From contig NZ_CP073066.1 of NCBI RefSeq assembly GCF_018314255.1, forward strand, positions 1,674,001 through 1,738,000: a stretch of 64,000 nucleotides of DNA. The letters run 5' to 3'. Positions 8,561 to 17,389 of the stretch are shown here, in pieces. The translations under genes and the position numbers were made by a program. How positions within the stretch are numbered: the stretch's first letter is position 1; every line of letters begins with the position of its first letter. The notes below the pieces were generated by a model. The model did no database searches. It saw only the letters and a list, made by a program, of their open reading frames with translations, and was not told the DNA's origin. The DNA is from Lentilactobacillus buchneri (GTDB lineage: Bacteria; Bacillota; Bacilli; Lactobacillales; Lactobacillaceae).

Positions 8561-9331
8561 TTACGAGTGCGGCGTCCTCAACTGCATATTGGTATTAAAA
8601 AATTGTGGATACGCCAAATAACACGATATCGTACTGCCAATACTAGTGGCCGCCATGAGCATAAAGGTGACCATGATCTGGTACATAATCGCCTTCGTAG
8701 GGTCAACACCAGCAAAGATCAGACCAGACATCATACCGGGGAGGCTGACAATCCCCACGGTTTTTGCCGAATCAATCGTGGGACTCATCCCAGTCCGAAT
8801 TGCTTCTCGTACGACCGTAATGGCGGTTTGGTAACGCGTCGCTCCCAAAGCCAACCTTTCCAACAACCCTTGGCGCTGATCATGGAACTGGCTGTTCAAG
8901 CTTCGGTAGGCCAAACCAATCGCAACCATCGCATTGCTGGCAATCATACCGGAAACCGGCACGATTTGACTGGGAACAAAGGCAATCGCTTTCGCCAAAA
9001 CCAGCAAGCCAATTGTAACCCCCGTGGCAACGGCAATGGCAAGCAGACTGATCACAAAAGCATGGGGAATGCCTTTGGCACGGCCTCTTGCATTCCAAGC
9101 TGCGTTGAAGACAATGATCGCTACCATGAGAAGTGTCAGCCAAGCTCGGTTAACTGAGATGATATAGGTCAGGACGTAACCGACAATTGTCAGTTGAATA
9201 ACGGCACGGATGACGCCGATTACCAAGTCTTTTTCAAGACCAATTTTTTCTTTGAGGCTGATAAAAAATGCGACAGCCACTAAGGCAACTGCAAAAAATA
9301 AAGCGGTCGGGGTAACAATCAGGTGATTCAT
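8561..9331 (-). CDS. fetB: FetB-type ABC transporter permease
   Basis: A 256-residue membrane protein of the UPF0014/FetB family, with about seven hydrophobic segments and the family blocks RAVIQLTIVGYVL, AWNARGRAKG, VSGMIASNAMVAIGL, LALGATR and GIVSLPGMMSGLI. In E. coli FetAB exports iron and improves resistance to oxidative stress. Its start overlaps the end of the ATPase gene by 4 bases (ATGA), so the two are translationally coupled. A Fur-family operator lies upstream of the pair. Confidence 0.88.
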   Translation of the reverse strand: MNHLIVTPTALFFAVALVAVAFFISLKEKIGLEKDLVIGVIRAVIQLTIVGYVLTYIISVNRAWLTLLMVAIIVFNAAWNARGRAKGIPHAFVISLLAIAVATGVTIGLLVLAKAIAFVPSQIVPVSGMIASNAMVAIGLAYRSLNSQFHDQRQGLLERLALGATRYQTAITVVREAIRTGMSPTIDSAKTVGIVSLPGMMSGLIFAGVDPTKAIMYQIMVTFMLMAATSIGSTISCYLAYPQFFNTNMQLRTPHS

Positions 9332-9978
9332 GCTGTCACCTCCATTCTGCCGTCAACAATGGTGATAAGCCGATCGGCTGCCGCCAATTCAGACTCATCG
9401 TGCGTGACAGTGATAATCGTGACGCCTTGTTTGGTAAAGTTGGCCATCACTTGATGGACAGTGTCCTTTGTTGCCGCATCCAGCCCAGTTGTAATTTCAT
9501 CTAATAACAGCACCTTTGGCGTGAAGATGAGATTGCGAATCAACGCGACACGCTGCTTTTCACCACCAGAAAGTTCCGTAATGTTCTTTGTCAGCATATC
9601 GGCAGGGAGATTCACATCTGCCAAAGCTTTTACCATCCGATCGTGATTGACCGGCTTTTGGCGAATTTGGAAAGGAAAGGCCAGATTGTCTTCAACTGTC
9701 TCACCAAAAAGACTGGGTTGCTGATAGCAATAAGATACCATGCGACGGTACGCCGTCGTTTCATATTCTTGTTGTGGCTGACCCGAAAATATAATTTGGC
9801 CTTCTGTGGGTGTGAGCAAGGTGGCTAATAATAACAGTAAGGTGCTCTTACCTGACCCGGAAGGACCGGTAATGGTCACAAATTCTCCCGGTGCCACCTT
9901 AAAAGAAATATTAGCCAATAGCGTTCGTTGTGAGACTGTTAAGCCAACGTTTTGTATGTCAAAAATTGCCTCTGCCAT
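9328..9978 (-). CDS. fetA: FetA-type ABC transporter ATPase
   Basis: A 216-residue ATP-binding subunit pairing with the FetB permease. It has a Walker A (GPSGSGKST), a Q-loop (YCYQQPSLF), an ABC signature (LSGGEKQR), Walker B (KVLLLDEIT) and a switch His (VTHDE). The start at 9978 (MAEAIF) is preferred over 9993 because the GGGGG ribosome binding site lies between them. First gene of the fetAB operon. Confidence 0.88.
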   Translation of the reverse strand: MAEAIFDIQNVGLTVSQRTLLANISFKVAPGEFVTITGPSGSGKSTLLLLLATLLTPTEGQIIFSGQPQQEYETTAYRRMVSYCYQQPSLFGETVEDNLAFPFQIRQKPVNHDRMVKALADVNLPADMLTKNITELSGGEKQRVALIRNLIFTPKVLLLDEITTGLDAATKDTVHQVMANFTKQGVTIITVTHDESELAAADRLITIVDGRMEVTA

Positions 9979-10040
9979 TTTTGATTCCCCCATTTTCGTT
10001 TTCTATTATTGATTGTAGAGGATTGCAAATACAATGTCAC

Positions 10041-10055
10041 TGATAATGATTATTA
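10041..10055. promoter_or_regulatory. Fur-family (7-1-7) operator upstream of fetAB
   Basis: TGATAAT-G-ATTATTA is an almost perfect 7-1-7 inverted repeat matching the Fur motif of low-GC Gram-positives (TGATAATNATTATCA), inside a longer AT-rich stretch ending TATAATCAT. It sits about 60 bases upstream of fetA. Because PerR and Zur boxes are similar, the exact Fur-family member is uncertain. Confidence 0.6.
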
Positions 10056-10137
10056 ATTTATAATCATACTAAATTAGCTTGTGAGTCGGCGTGACAGTCG
10101 AGTGCTTGCCGTCATGACATAAGTTGAACGCTAAGAA

Positions 10138-10188
10138 AAAGTGCCCCAAATATCATCTATCATCGTAAAATGGTATTTGGGGCACTTT
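10138..10188 (-). terminator. Terminator of CAP-protein gene
   Basis: AAAGTGCCCCAAATATCAT pairs with ATGGTATTTGGGGCACTTT, with a T-tract when read on the minus strand, just behind the stop of the CAP-domain gene. Confidence 0.8.
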
Positions 10189-10205
10189 GATTTGGACATT
10201 ATTAT

Positions 10206-11012
10206 TTATTCTTTCGCACCAGCTAATTCAAACAGCTGAGCCATTTTGGCGGACCCATCAGCGTGGAAGCTGAAGGCAACTTCACTGTAAGTTGCCCAAT
10301 TATTTAACTCGGTGTCTCGGTGTTCGGCGTCGCAGGTCAGCAGTTCATGGCTGGCTGTTTGGGCAGTCTTTTTATACGATACATAACCATTGGAGTTGTA
10401 CACCAGAATTGCCCCTTGGCCGGAATTGTAAGTCGTGATGCCATATGGCGTGAAATAAGTCGGCAAAACGGCCATACACTCTGCGTAGCCACTCCCCGAG
10501 GCATTATAGGACTGGCCATTTGGACGAACGTGACTTAGCTTGGTCCACAGTTCTTTGGAACGGACAACAGTTTTAGCTTTCAGTGAAGATCGATGCTTAA
10601 AAGCCTTGAGTCCTTTCGTCAATCGATAAGCATTAATTTGTTTCATGTACTGTGTGTCAACCTTGCGAGCCAATGTTGATTCCTTTATGTACTTCACGGT
10701 TAGCGAGCTTGGCATGCTGGCATAGGTGTAATTCTGCTGAATCTTGTGGGGTAAATAGCCCTTGATTGTTTTGACATAGCCGGACTTAGTGGCCGGATAA
10801 CCGCTGGTCGTATACGTGTAGGTGGTACCAAACGCATTAATACCATTTGAAATGCGGGTATACGTAATGGGTGCCCGCAAAGTTTGCCCCGATGTTGAAA
10901 CGTAATTAACCGTCATAGTTTTGGCGGCTTTAGCGTTGCTGCCAAATACGGCAGCCGAAACCAGTCCCAACGTCAAAGCGATGATTGATAACAATTGACT
11001 GCTTGATTTCAT
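10206..11012 (-). CDS. Secreted CAP-domain protein
   Basis: A 268-residue exported protein: a signal peptide (LLSIIALTLGLVSAAVFG, cleavage near AKA-AK), an approximately 80-residue MucBP-like segment (MTVNYVSTSGQTLRAPITY), then a CAP/SCP domain. CAP hallmarks are INAYRLTKGLKAFK, RSKELWTKLSHVRPNG with the conserved His, AECMAVLP in the GEN(I/L)A position, and AEHRDTELNNWATYSEVAFSF corresponding to the GHR motif. CAP proteins of lactobacilli are secreted and of mostly unknown biochemical role. Start ATG has GGGGGG 8 bases upstream. Confidence 0.78.
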   Translation of the reverse strand: MKSSSQLLSIIALTLGLVSAAVFGSNAKAAKTMTVNYVSTSGQTLRAPITYTRISNGINAFGTTYTYTTSGYPATKSGYVKTIKGYLPHKIQQNYTYASMPSSLTVKYIKESTLARKVDTQYMKQINAYRLTKGLKAFKHRSSLKAKTVVRSKELWTKLSHVRPNGQSYNASGSGYAECMAVLPTYFTPYGITTYNSGQGAILVYNSNGYVSYKKTAQTASHELLTCDAEHRDTELNNWATYSEVAFSFHADGSAKMAQLFELAGAKE

Positions 11013-11070
11013 CTATATCCCCCCAATACGGATCGAAATTATTAAGAATTTCTTAAGTGTTTGCAAATTC

Positions 11071-11101
11071 ATTATAGCAAATTATGCCGGAGGGCGTTCA
11101 A
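11071..11101 (-). promoter_or_regulatory. Extended -10 promoter of CAP-protein gene
   Basis: On the minus strand, TTGAAC (11096-11101), 19 bases, then TGC-TATAAT (-10 at 11071-11076). The TGn extension compensates for the long spacer. Confidence 0.55.
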
Positions 11102-11112
11102 GAAAAAATGAA

Positions 11113-11724
11113 TTATTTCGTGATTCTTCGAGTCCGGATGAAATTAATGATTCGGGCACTCGTGGTAACCGTTGTCCGCAGCGCAATCCCGATGATCACC
11201 ACAATTAGGAAGTACTGCGGTGCAAAGTAAGAAATCAGCAGGTATAGCAGACTGAATCCGAGCATGATCTGAGCCGATCTGTATTCTTCGCGGTCATGAG
11301 CCGACATTTTGATCCCATCTGATTCACCGATTTCAATAACTTCGTGGAACATGATTGCCTGGGTCAGGTTCACCAAAATAATGATGACTGAATAAGCCAT
11401 TGTCGGCAGCTGGTGGCCAAAATCGTCATTTAACCAAGAGGTCGCAAACGGCGTCAAACTGATGAAGCAAAGGTAATAAATGTTGGTGATTGTAATCAAA
11501 GACGTTGTATGTTCGATGCGACTAAATAGTTCCTGGTGATAGACCCAATACTGAGAAACAATCCCAAAACTAACAAAATAAATCACCAAATGTTTGATCA
11601 GATCCAGCATTGGTCCCTGCGCTGTACTGATTGGTGTTTTGATGTCCAACACCATAATGGTTAGAACCACAGCAAAGATCTCGTCCGAAATACCAATTAA
11701 GCGTGATTTTGAATAGTGAAACAC
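11113..11724 (-). CDS. TMEM175-like (DUF1211) membrane protein
   Basis: About 203 residues with around five to six transmembrane segments. The N-terminal SKSRLIGISDEIFAVVLTIMVLDI matches the TM1 signature of the TMEM175/DUF1211 family (R-x3-FSD-x-V-x-A-x3-T-x-MVL), with ISD in place of FSD. Bacterial members form potassium channels as tetramers. ATG 11733 directly follows the GGGGG ribosome binding site, so GTG 11724, 9 bases downstream, is preferred. A second member is at 19983-21332. Confidence 0.75.
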   Translation of the reverse strand: MFHYSKSRLIGISDEIFAVVLTIMVLDIKTPISTAQGPMLDLIKHLVIYFVSFGIVSQYWVYHQELFSRIEHTTSLITITNIYYLCFISLTPFATSWLNDDFGHQLPTMAYSVIIILVNLTQAIMFHEVIEIGESDGIKMSAHDREEYRSAQIMLGFSLLYLLISYFAPQYFLIVVIIGIALRTTVTTSARIINFIRTRRITK

Positions 11725-11973
11725 CCCGACCATCCCCCTAGATTAGTGTATGAGCTTATTTTACAGCTCTTTAGTCGGAGAGGGTAGTTTAGTTATGAAA
11801 TAAATGGTTGGTTATTGTTCTTTTTAATTTGTAGGTATATTCAATTATTGACCTGCAATGTCATTAACATATTGTTATCAATATCAAATCAAATTAGTTA
11901 TGTTTTTTAGGATAGTGTGATAATATTATTTTGTAAATTAAACGGGAATGGAATTCATATAGGAGTGATACTT

Positions 11974-13842
11974 ATGCGTGTTTTAGGGAAGAGTTCATTT
12001 ATTACACGGTTTCAACAGGCGTGTGTGGCCGTGGTAGCATTCTTTGCAGTTTTAACAGGCCTTGGATTTTCAACAACGTCCACGGCCAGTGCTGCAACAC
12101 CTTCAAAGGATATTTTGCGACCGACACTTGCGATAACTGGTGATGACGCTAATGGGAAGCAGCAGACGATTGCTTCAATCCAAAGTGTTGCCGATCCAAC
12201 AACTACTCATGCCTTGCTGAATGTCGATAAATATTCAAACATATATGCGCGGTATTCAGTTACAAATGACTTGGGATATTCGTTGCCGGTTTGGAATTTT
12301 GTCCATCTTCCGTGGTTGTTTGATCACACCGCCAATAACCCAAAATCCTTAGTTTTTGACCCAAGCCGAGGGAACCCGGAAATGAAGTCAATTGGGTTTG
12401 CCAGCGATCTCAAAGAACCAATGATGGAATCATGGTCATATTCTCAAGACAGCAGATACGTTTTACAATATACACCATCAGAAGACTTAACAAGTATTTT
12501 TTATGGTGGAATGACTGACACAAGTAGTGTTTGGCCAATTCAGATGGCTGCAAATGCAAGAGTTGAGATGACAGTTCCATTGAAACTGGCACCGGATTTT
12601 GATTTTAATCCATCACGTATCGCTCGATTTAGAAGTGAAATGCAATTCTATACGGACAATACCAGCGTGGATAAGGTGGTAAAAAATGAAATTACACTCC
12701 AAATTACTCGGACTCTCGACGTTGCCGACTTCGAATCCGAAACCTACGCAACGTTAACCAACGCGGATAAATTCGAAGGGATCAATCATATGTTTGATGC
12801 TGATGGTAAGGAACAGCCGGACAAGACCAAAGCCGACGCCAAGATCACCCCAACTGATCAAAAAGGCATTTACGATGTTGCCTACACTTACGATGGGGTT
12901 ACCAAGAAAGTGAAGGCCACTGTCAAAGATCAATCAACCATCGAGGCTGGCGACTTTACCATCTCTCATGGCAGCAACTGGGACACTCAGAAGTTTAATG
13001 GAATTAAGAGTTTGACCGACGCTAACGGCAATAAGGTTAAATCGCCAGGTAACGTGAAGATTACCAATATCAAAGACGCAGCCGGCAAGGATGTCGACAA
13101 GGTTGACACCAACGCTGCAGAGAAAACCTATACCATCACTTACACCAATGGTGGCGCTTCTCAAACTGTCAAAGTAACCATTGGCAAACGGGCCAGTGTG
13201 GTGACACCACCTGCCAGAAATACAGGTTCGACAAGCAGCACAGTGAAGGTTCCGGGACGACCAGTTACGGATAACTCCAAAGCTAGCGGTGGCAATACCC
13301 AGACATCAACAAACCAGCAGCCTGCCAACAATTCGCAACCAGAAATTCAGGTTTCACCAGGGGTCGCTAAGAAAGGCGCTGCTGTGTACGCCAAGAAGAC
13401 AATTTATCTGCACAAGGGCGTTAATTTCAAGAAAGCGGACCGCTTGGTTAAATATCACAAAGCACAACGTGTTGATCGACCGATGTTTGTGGTCACAGGA
13501 TATGATTGCTCAAGCAAAGGTGCCTTAAGATATAAGGTTCGGGATGTTAACCATACCAAGAAATCTGATGGTAAGATCGGCTACATTACGGCTAACACCA
13601 AGTACGTTGTCAACGTATACTACCAGACCATGCCAAAGAAAAATCAGCTCACGGTGATCTCGAAGAAAGGCGTTCATGCCTATAAGAACGTCAACCTGAC
13701 CGGGAAGACAAAGACTTATAAGAACGGTAGCCATCTGCGGGTCAAGAAGATTGTCAAATATCATTTAACGACTCGTTATCAACTTACCAATGGTGACTAC
13801 ATCACCGCCAACAAGAAATTAATTATTCAAGGAAATCACTAA
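11974..13842 (+). CDS. Large surface protein with Ig-like and DUF5776-type domains
   Basis: About 622 residues. The signal peptide (ACVAVVAFFAVLTGLGF, cleavage near ASA-AT) is followed by a roughly 230-residue N-terminal domain, two bacterial Ig-like repeats (FTISHGSNWDTQKFNGI is the clearest), a Ser/Thr/Gln/Pro linker, and about 150 C-terminal residues with AVYAKKTIYLHKGVNFKK, RPMFVVTGY and KSDGKIGYITA, the DUF5776 pattern. The same C-terminal module ends the next gene, suggesting shared non-covalent wall binding in place of an LPXTG anchor. ATG 11974 has AGGAGTG upstream. Probably an adhesin or surface-coat protein. Confidence 0.75.
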   Translation: MRVLGKSSFITRFQQACVAVVAFFAVLTGLGFSTTSTASAATPSKDILRPTLAITGDDANGKQQTIASIQSVADPTTTHALLNVDKYSNIYARYSVTNDLGYSLPVWNFVHLPWLFDHTANNPKSLVFDPSRGNPEMKSIGFASDLKEPMMESWSYSQDSRYVLQYTPSEDLTSIFYGGMTDTSSVWPIQMAANARVEMTVPLKLAPDFDFNPSRIARFRSEMQFYTDNTSVDKVVKNEITLQITRTLDVADFESETYATLTNADKFEGINHMFDADGKEQPDKTKADAKITPTDQKGIYDVAYTYDGVTKKVKATVKDQSTIEAGDFTISHGSNWDTQKFNGIKSLTDANGNKVKSPGNVKITNIKDAAGKDVDKVDTNAAEKTYTITYTNGGASQTVKVTIGKRASVVTPPARNTGSTSSTVKVPGRPVTDNSKASGGNTQTSTNQQPANNSQPEIQVSPGVAKKGAAVYAKKTIYLHKGVNFKKADRLVKYHKAQRVDRPMFVVTGYDCSSKGALRYKVRDVNHTKKSDGKIGYITANTKYVVNVYYQTMPKKNQLTVISKKGVHAYKNVNLTGKTKTYKNGSHLRVKKIVKYHLTTRYQLTNGDYITANKKLIIQGNH

Positions 13843-13854
13843 ATTATTTTCCAG

Positions 13855-13889
13855 AAAAAGTCCTGGCATCCGCTGCTCAGGACTTTTTT
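13855..13889 (+). terminator. Terminator of surface-protein gene
   Basis: AAAAAGTCCTG and CAGGACTTTTTT form a stem around a 12-base loop ending in T's. Confidence 0.8.
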
Positions 13890-14079
13890 GATGGGTAAAA
13901 TTCTCATTACAACCGATTTGCACACAATTGTAAGCGCTTTGTACTTAACTGATCGACTTCCCCTAACATAATCGTTATGTAATAATATATTAAACAAATT
14001 AGTACTAAAAGTAGGAACAAAGTGGTACTATGTGGGTGGAGTGGGGAAAGTATGAATATCAAATTATGAGGGAGTGTTT

Positions 14080-17000
14080 ATGATGGATAGCCGAATTAGC
14101 AACTCATCAAATTTGAAGTTTCGAACAAAACACAGACGGATATGGAAGATCCTAACGGGGATGGTTACCACAATCGCAGTCGCGTGCGGATTGGGATTCA
14201 TGCACGCTTCTGCCGATGATGTGACCAACGTTATCCCGCGGACCGATGAATTCAATATTAGTAAAGTGAATCCACTGCAATACACATACGTCCATGAGAG
14301 TCTCAGTCACTTGGGAGGGTGGCAGGGGGCAGCTTATGCCGCCGCAATTCCTAACGACGCCAAGGGAACTGATCCGAAGACCGGCAACTCGTACGTCAGT
14401 GAATGGATGCCGGATCCTGGACTTGAGTATTTCATTTGGCAGGCAGCCTTTGCGGACAAGTACAAAACGGCGGAAAGCTTTTTTGCCAACTTTTCAAAAA
14501 ATGATTTGAAGGATCTTGAGTCACTTTATAGCGAAATGGGCCCACAAAATGCCGGGACCGACTCAAATCCAAAACCATCCCAGTATTATATGGCTTTAAT
14601 GGGAATGAATTCTCTTGAGGGACTGCAATATGCAACGAATCTCAAACAGATTAATCTGGATCCCAACGCGGCTGTCAGTGCGGCAGCGTTTGGGACAGGT
14701 ACCAAAAATGGAAATTTGTGGGATATCAGCGCGCTGAAAAATTTGAATCAATTACAGTCGGTGATGATCCAAATGTTTTCAATTAACGACGTCTCCGCTC
14801 TGGCCAATAAACCTAATTTAACCAACCTTTCGTTGACTTACAATCAAATTGCCGACTTGTCACCTCTGGCAACTAACAAAGGCAATAAAGGACTGAATTT
14901 GAAGACAGGGTTCAATCACCAGCACATTCTTTTGGAACCGGTTACTTTGCGGGGCAGTGCCGCTACGGCTGCTCAAACGTCGTTTACGACTCCGTCCTTT
15001 ATCATCAAGGATCTGGAATCCGCCAATTTACCGGTCAAGGCGTTTGACATCAAAAGTGAAAAGTCTGATTACCCAAGTTTGTACCCAAGCACCTCTGATG
15101 GCGGCAACATCAATCCAACCACTTTGACGTGGACAAACTTCTTACCAGACAAAACCAACTTGTATGGTTCGTTGTCCAGTCACTGGACCGATCCCAACTC
15201 TGATTTTGAAGGCTGGATTATGGTACCTTATCAGTTTAACCAAACGGTCGGGAATGTCTTTGTGAACTATCAGCTGCTGCAGTCCAATGGAAATCAACTC
15301 CAGTTGGCCCCAACCAGCACAATGGCCGGAAATGTGGGGGATGCCTATAATATTGGCAATAATCCTAACACGGCTTACACCCTGAATAAATTAATGGGAG
15401 AAGACAAACGGGTGGCAATTGGCGTGTTTGATGGCACCGGCTTATATGCCGATTTCAAAGCCAATAACGGTAAAGCCAACGCGGTTGGCCAGTCCGGAAC
15501 GTACACCGATCTTCCTCAGACCCGGACGATTGTGTTTGCATCGGATTCATCAACCGTCACAATCAACTACGAGGACCAAGACGGCAACAAGCTCCAAGAT
15601 TCAACGGCGGTTACCGGCAAGACCAATACTGATTTTACCTTACCGACAATTCCTTCAACAATCACCAAAGATGATCAGGTATACACTTTGAAGGGGCTCA
15701 AGGAAGGCCAAACAGTACCAGCGAAATTTGATTTTATGGACATGTCACTGACCTACGTGTATGAAGTCAAGCCAACCGAAGCCAAACCAGTCACCGTTCG
15801 GTACGTTGACAAGGACAATATGCCTCATGAGATCGGGCCACAAAAGGTTTTGACCGGCAAACGGGATGACACCTTTAATGTGAACAGTGATGATTACAAG
15901 TTGACCATTCCAGGCTATACATTCGCAGGTATTTTGGGCGATGCGACAGGAAAATTTGGTGACGATGCGCAAACGATTTACATGCAGTACACCAAGAATC
16001 CTGTCCAGCCAAAATCAGTGACCATTCGGTACGTCGATATTGACAACCTGCCTCACGAGATTGGTCCTGAAAAAGTGATTACCGGAAAAATCGGTGACAA
16101 CTACAACACCACTGAAGCTCAGTACAAACTTGCAATCGATGGGTATACCTTTGTGGATATCCAAGGAAATGTGACGGGTCAAATCAGTGAACAGGGGCAG
16201 ACGGTCTACTATCGTTATAAACGGGATCAAGCGAAAAATGAGGCTAAACCGATTATGATTCGTTACGTTGATGCGGACAACATGCCTCATGAAATTGCGC
16301 CAACCAGAACTGTAGCCGGCATCATTGGTGACAAATATGATGTCCGTGACAATATGTATAAACTCAGCATTAATGGTTATACCTTTAAAGATATCCAAGG
16401 GGATGCTACCGGGACCTTTGATGCCACTGGCCACACGGTCTATTATCGTTACACCAAAGATAAGGCCACCCCAGTGACGCCGCCGGTTAACCCACCAGTA
16501 ACGCCGGTAACCCCAACACCGACACCACAGCCGACGCCACAACCAACTCCTCAGCCGAAGTCAGAACCGACTTCACAGGAGACGGTGACGGCACCAAATG
16601 AAGCCGGCAAGATTGCCAAGAAAGGTGAAGCGGTCTATTCACTGAAGAAGATTTACCTGTATCGGCACGCTGATTTCAAGAAAGGCGAACGAATTGCCAG
16701 CTATGCCAAAAAGCCGCGGGTAAATCGGCCGATGTTTGTCGTGAGCGATTATGCCAAATCAAAGAACGGCGCCCTGCGGTACGTGGTGAAAGATGTGAAT
16801 CACCACGCCAAATCTGATGGGATGAAGGGGTATATTACCGCTCGGTATGCATACGTCCGCCCAGTGTATTACCACAGCAAGCACCAAGTTCTGACAGTCA
16901 TTAACCCAACCGGCGTCAATGAATATACCAACCGAAATTTGACTGGTAAGATTAAGAACTTCAAGCAGGGCACTCAACTCAAAGTGAAGGGATTTGTCAA

Positions 17001-17301
17001 ACATAACCTGACTACCCGATACCTGCTGAGTAATGGACACTATATTACCGGTAACCGGAAGCTGGTATTTGCCGGCAAACTGGTTCAACCAACCAAGATT
17101 AAGGTTAAACGGTCGATTTACTTGTACAACAACGTGAACTTGAATAAACGATTGAAACACATCAAGGCAGGAACTGTTTTGAAAGTGAAGAAGTGGGATT
17201 ACTCCCATCAATATTCAACAACGACCTTTGGTGCCAAACGATATCTTGTCAGTGGTGGATATGTCACCGCTAATGGACATTTTGTGAAGATTGTGAAATA
17301 A
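14080..17301 (+). CDS. Giant LRR/MucBP/DUF5776 surface adhesin
   Basis: About 1073 residues. A basic N-terminus and hydrophobic segment (ILTGMVTTIAVACGLGFM, cleavage near ASA-DD) form the signal. Next come leucine-rich repeats (ISALKNLNQLQSVMIQ, NLTNLSLTYNQIADLSPL), one MucBP domain (TVTINYEDQDGNKL), then three nearly identical MucBP-like repeats of about 75 residues each containing RYVD-x-DN-(M/L)-PHEI and ending YTF...YYRYK. A Pro/Thr linker leads to three DUF5776-type modules, the last ending VTANGHFVKIVK. There is no LPXTG. MucBP repeats bind mucin in other lactobacilli. Either ATG 14080 or 14083 fits the GGGAG site. Confidence 0.82.
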   Translation: MMDSRISNSSNLKFRTKHRRIWKILTGMVTTIAVACGLGFMHASADDVTNVIPRTDEFNISKVNPLQYTYVHESLSHLGGWQGAAYAAAIPNDAKGTDPKTGNSYVSEWMPDPGLEYFIWQAAFADKYKTAESFFANFSKNDLKDLESLYSEMGPQNAGTDSNPKPSQYYMALMGMNSLEGLQYATNLKQINLDPNAAVSAAAFGTGTKNGNLWDISALKNLNQLQSVMIQMFSINDVSALANKPNLTNLSLTYNQIADLSPLATNKGNKGLNLKTGFNHQHILLEPVTLRGSAATAAQTSFTTPSFIIKDLESANLPVKAFDIKSEKSDYPSLYPSTSDGGNINPTTLTWTNFLPDKTNLYGSLSSHWTDPNSDFEGWIMVPYQFNQTVGNVFVNYQLLQSNGNQLQLAPTSTMAGNVGDAYNIGNNPNTAYTLNKLMGEDKRVAIGVFDGTGLYADFKANNGKANAVGQSGTYTDLPQTRTIVFASDSSTVTINYEDQDGNKLQDSTAVTGKTNTDFTLPTIPSTITKDDQVYTLKGLKEGQTVPAKFDFMDMSLTYVYEVKPTEAKPVTVRYVDKDNMPHEIGPQKVLTGKRDDTFNVNSDDYKLTIPGYTFAGILGDATGKFGDDAQTIYMQYTKNPVQPKSVTIRYVDIDNLPHEIGPEKVITGKIGDNYNTTEAQYKLAIDGYTFVDIQGNVTGQISEQGQTVYYRYKRDQAKNEAKPIMIRYVDADNMPHEIAPTRTVAGIIGDKYDVRDNMYKLSINGYTFKDIQGDATGTFDATGHTVYYRYTKDKATPVTPPVNPPVTPVTPTPTPQPTPQPTPQPKSEPTSQETVTAPNEAGKIAKKGEAVYSLKKIYLYRHADFKKGERIASYAKKPRVNRPMFVVSDYAKSKNGALRYVVKDVNHHAKSDGMKGYITARYAYVRPVYYHSKHQVLTVINPTGVNEYTNRNLTGKIKNFKQGTQLKVKGFVKHNLTTRYLLSNGHYITGNRKLVFAGKLVQPTKIKVKRSIYLYNNVNLNKRLKHIKAGTVLKVKKWDYSHQYSTTTFGAKRYLVSGGYVTANGHFVKIVK

Positions 17302-17310
17302 GGCCGTATT

Positions 17311-17351
17311 AAAAGCTTCGGTGTCAGTAGTTGGCATCGAAGCTTTTTGAT
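17311..17351 (+). terminator. Terminator of adhesin gene
   Basis: AAAAGCTTCG and CGAAGCTTTT pair around a 17-base loop that itself can pair partly, followed by TTGATTT. Confidence 0.8.
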
Positions 17352-17389
17352 TTGGACGGAGTCGTTATTTTACAAATTCATTGATCTAA

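Noticed and set aside
8537..9157. 206-codon plus-strand frame opposite fetB
   Set aside because: Its composition is an antisense shadow of fetB, and it has no ribosome binding site.
11041..11057. Third CiaR-like site (CTTAAG-N5-CTTAAT on the minus strand)
   Set aside because: It lies downstream of a good extended -10 promoter in the leader of the CAP gene and both half-sites deviate from TTTAAG.
13929..13944. cre (CcpA) site TGTAAGCGCTTTGT before the giant adhesin
   Set aside because: The last two positions of the TGNAANCGNTNNCA consensus do not match, so it is too weak to call.
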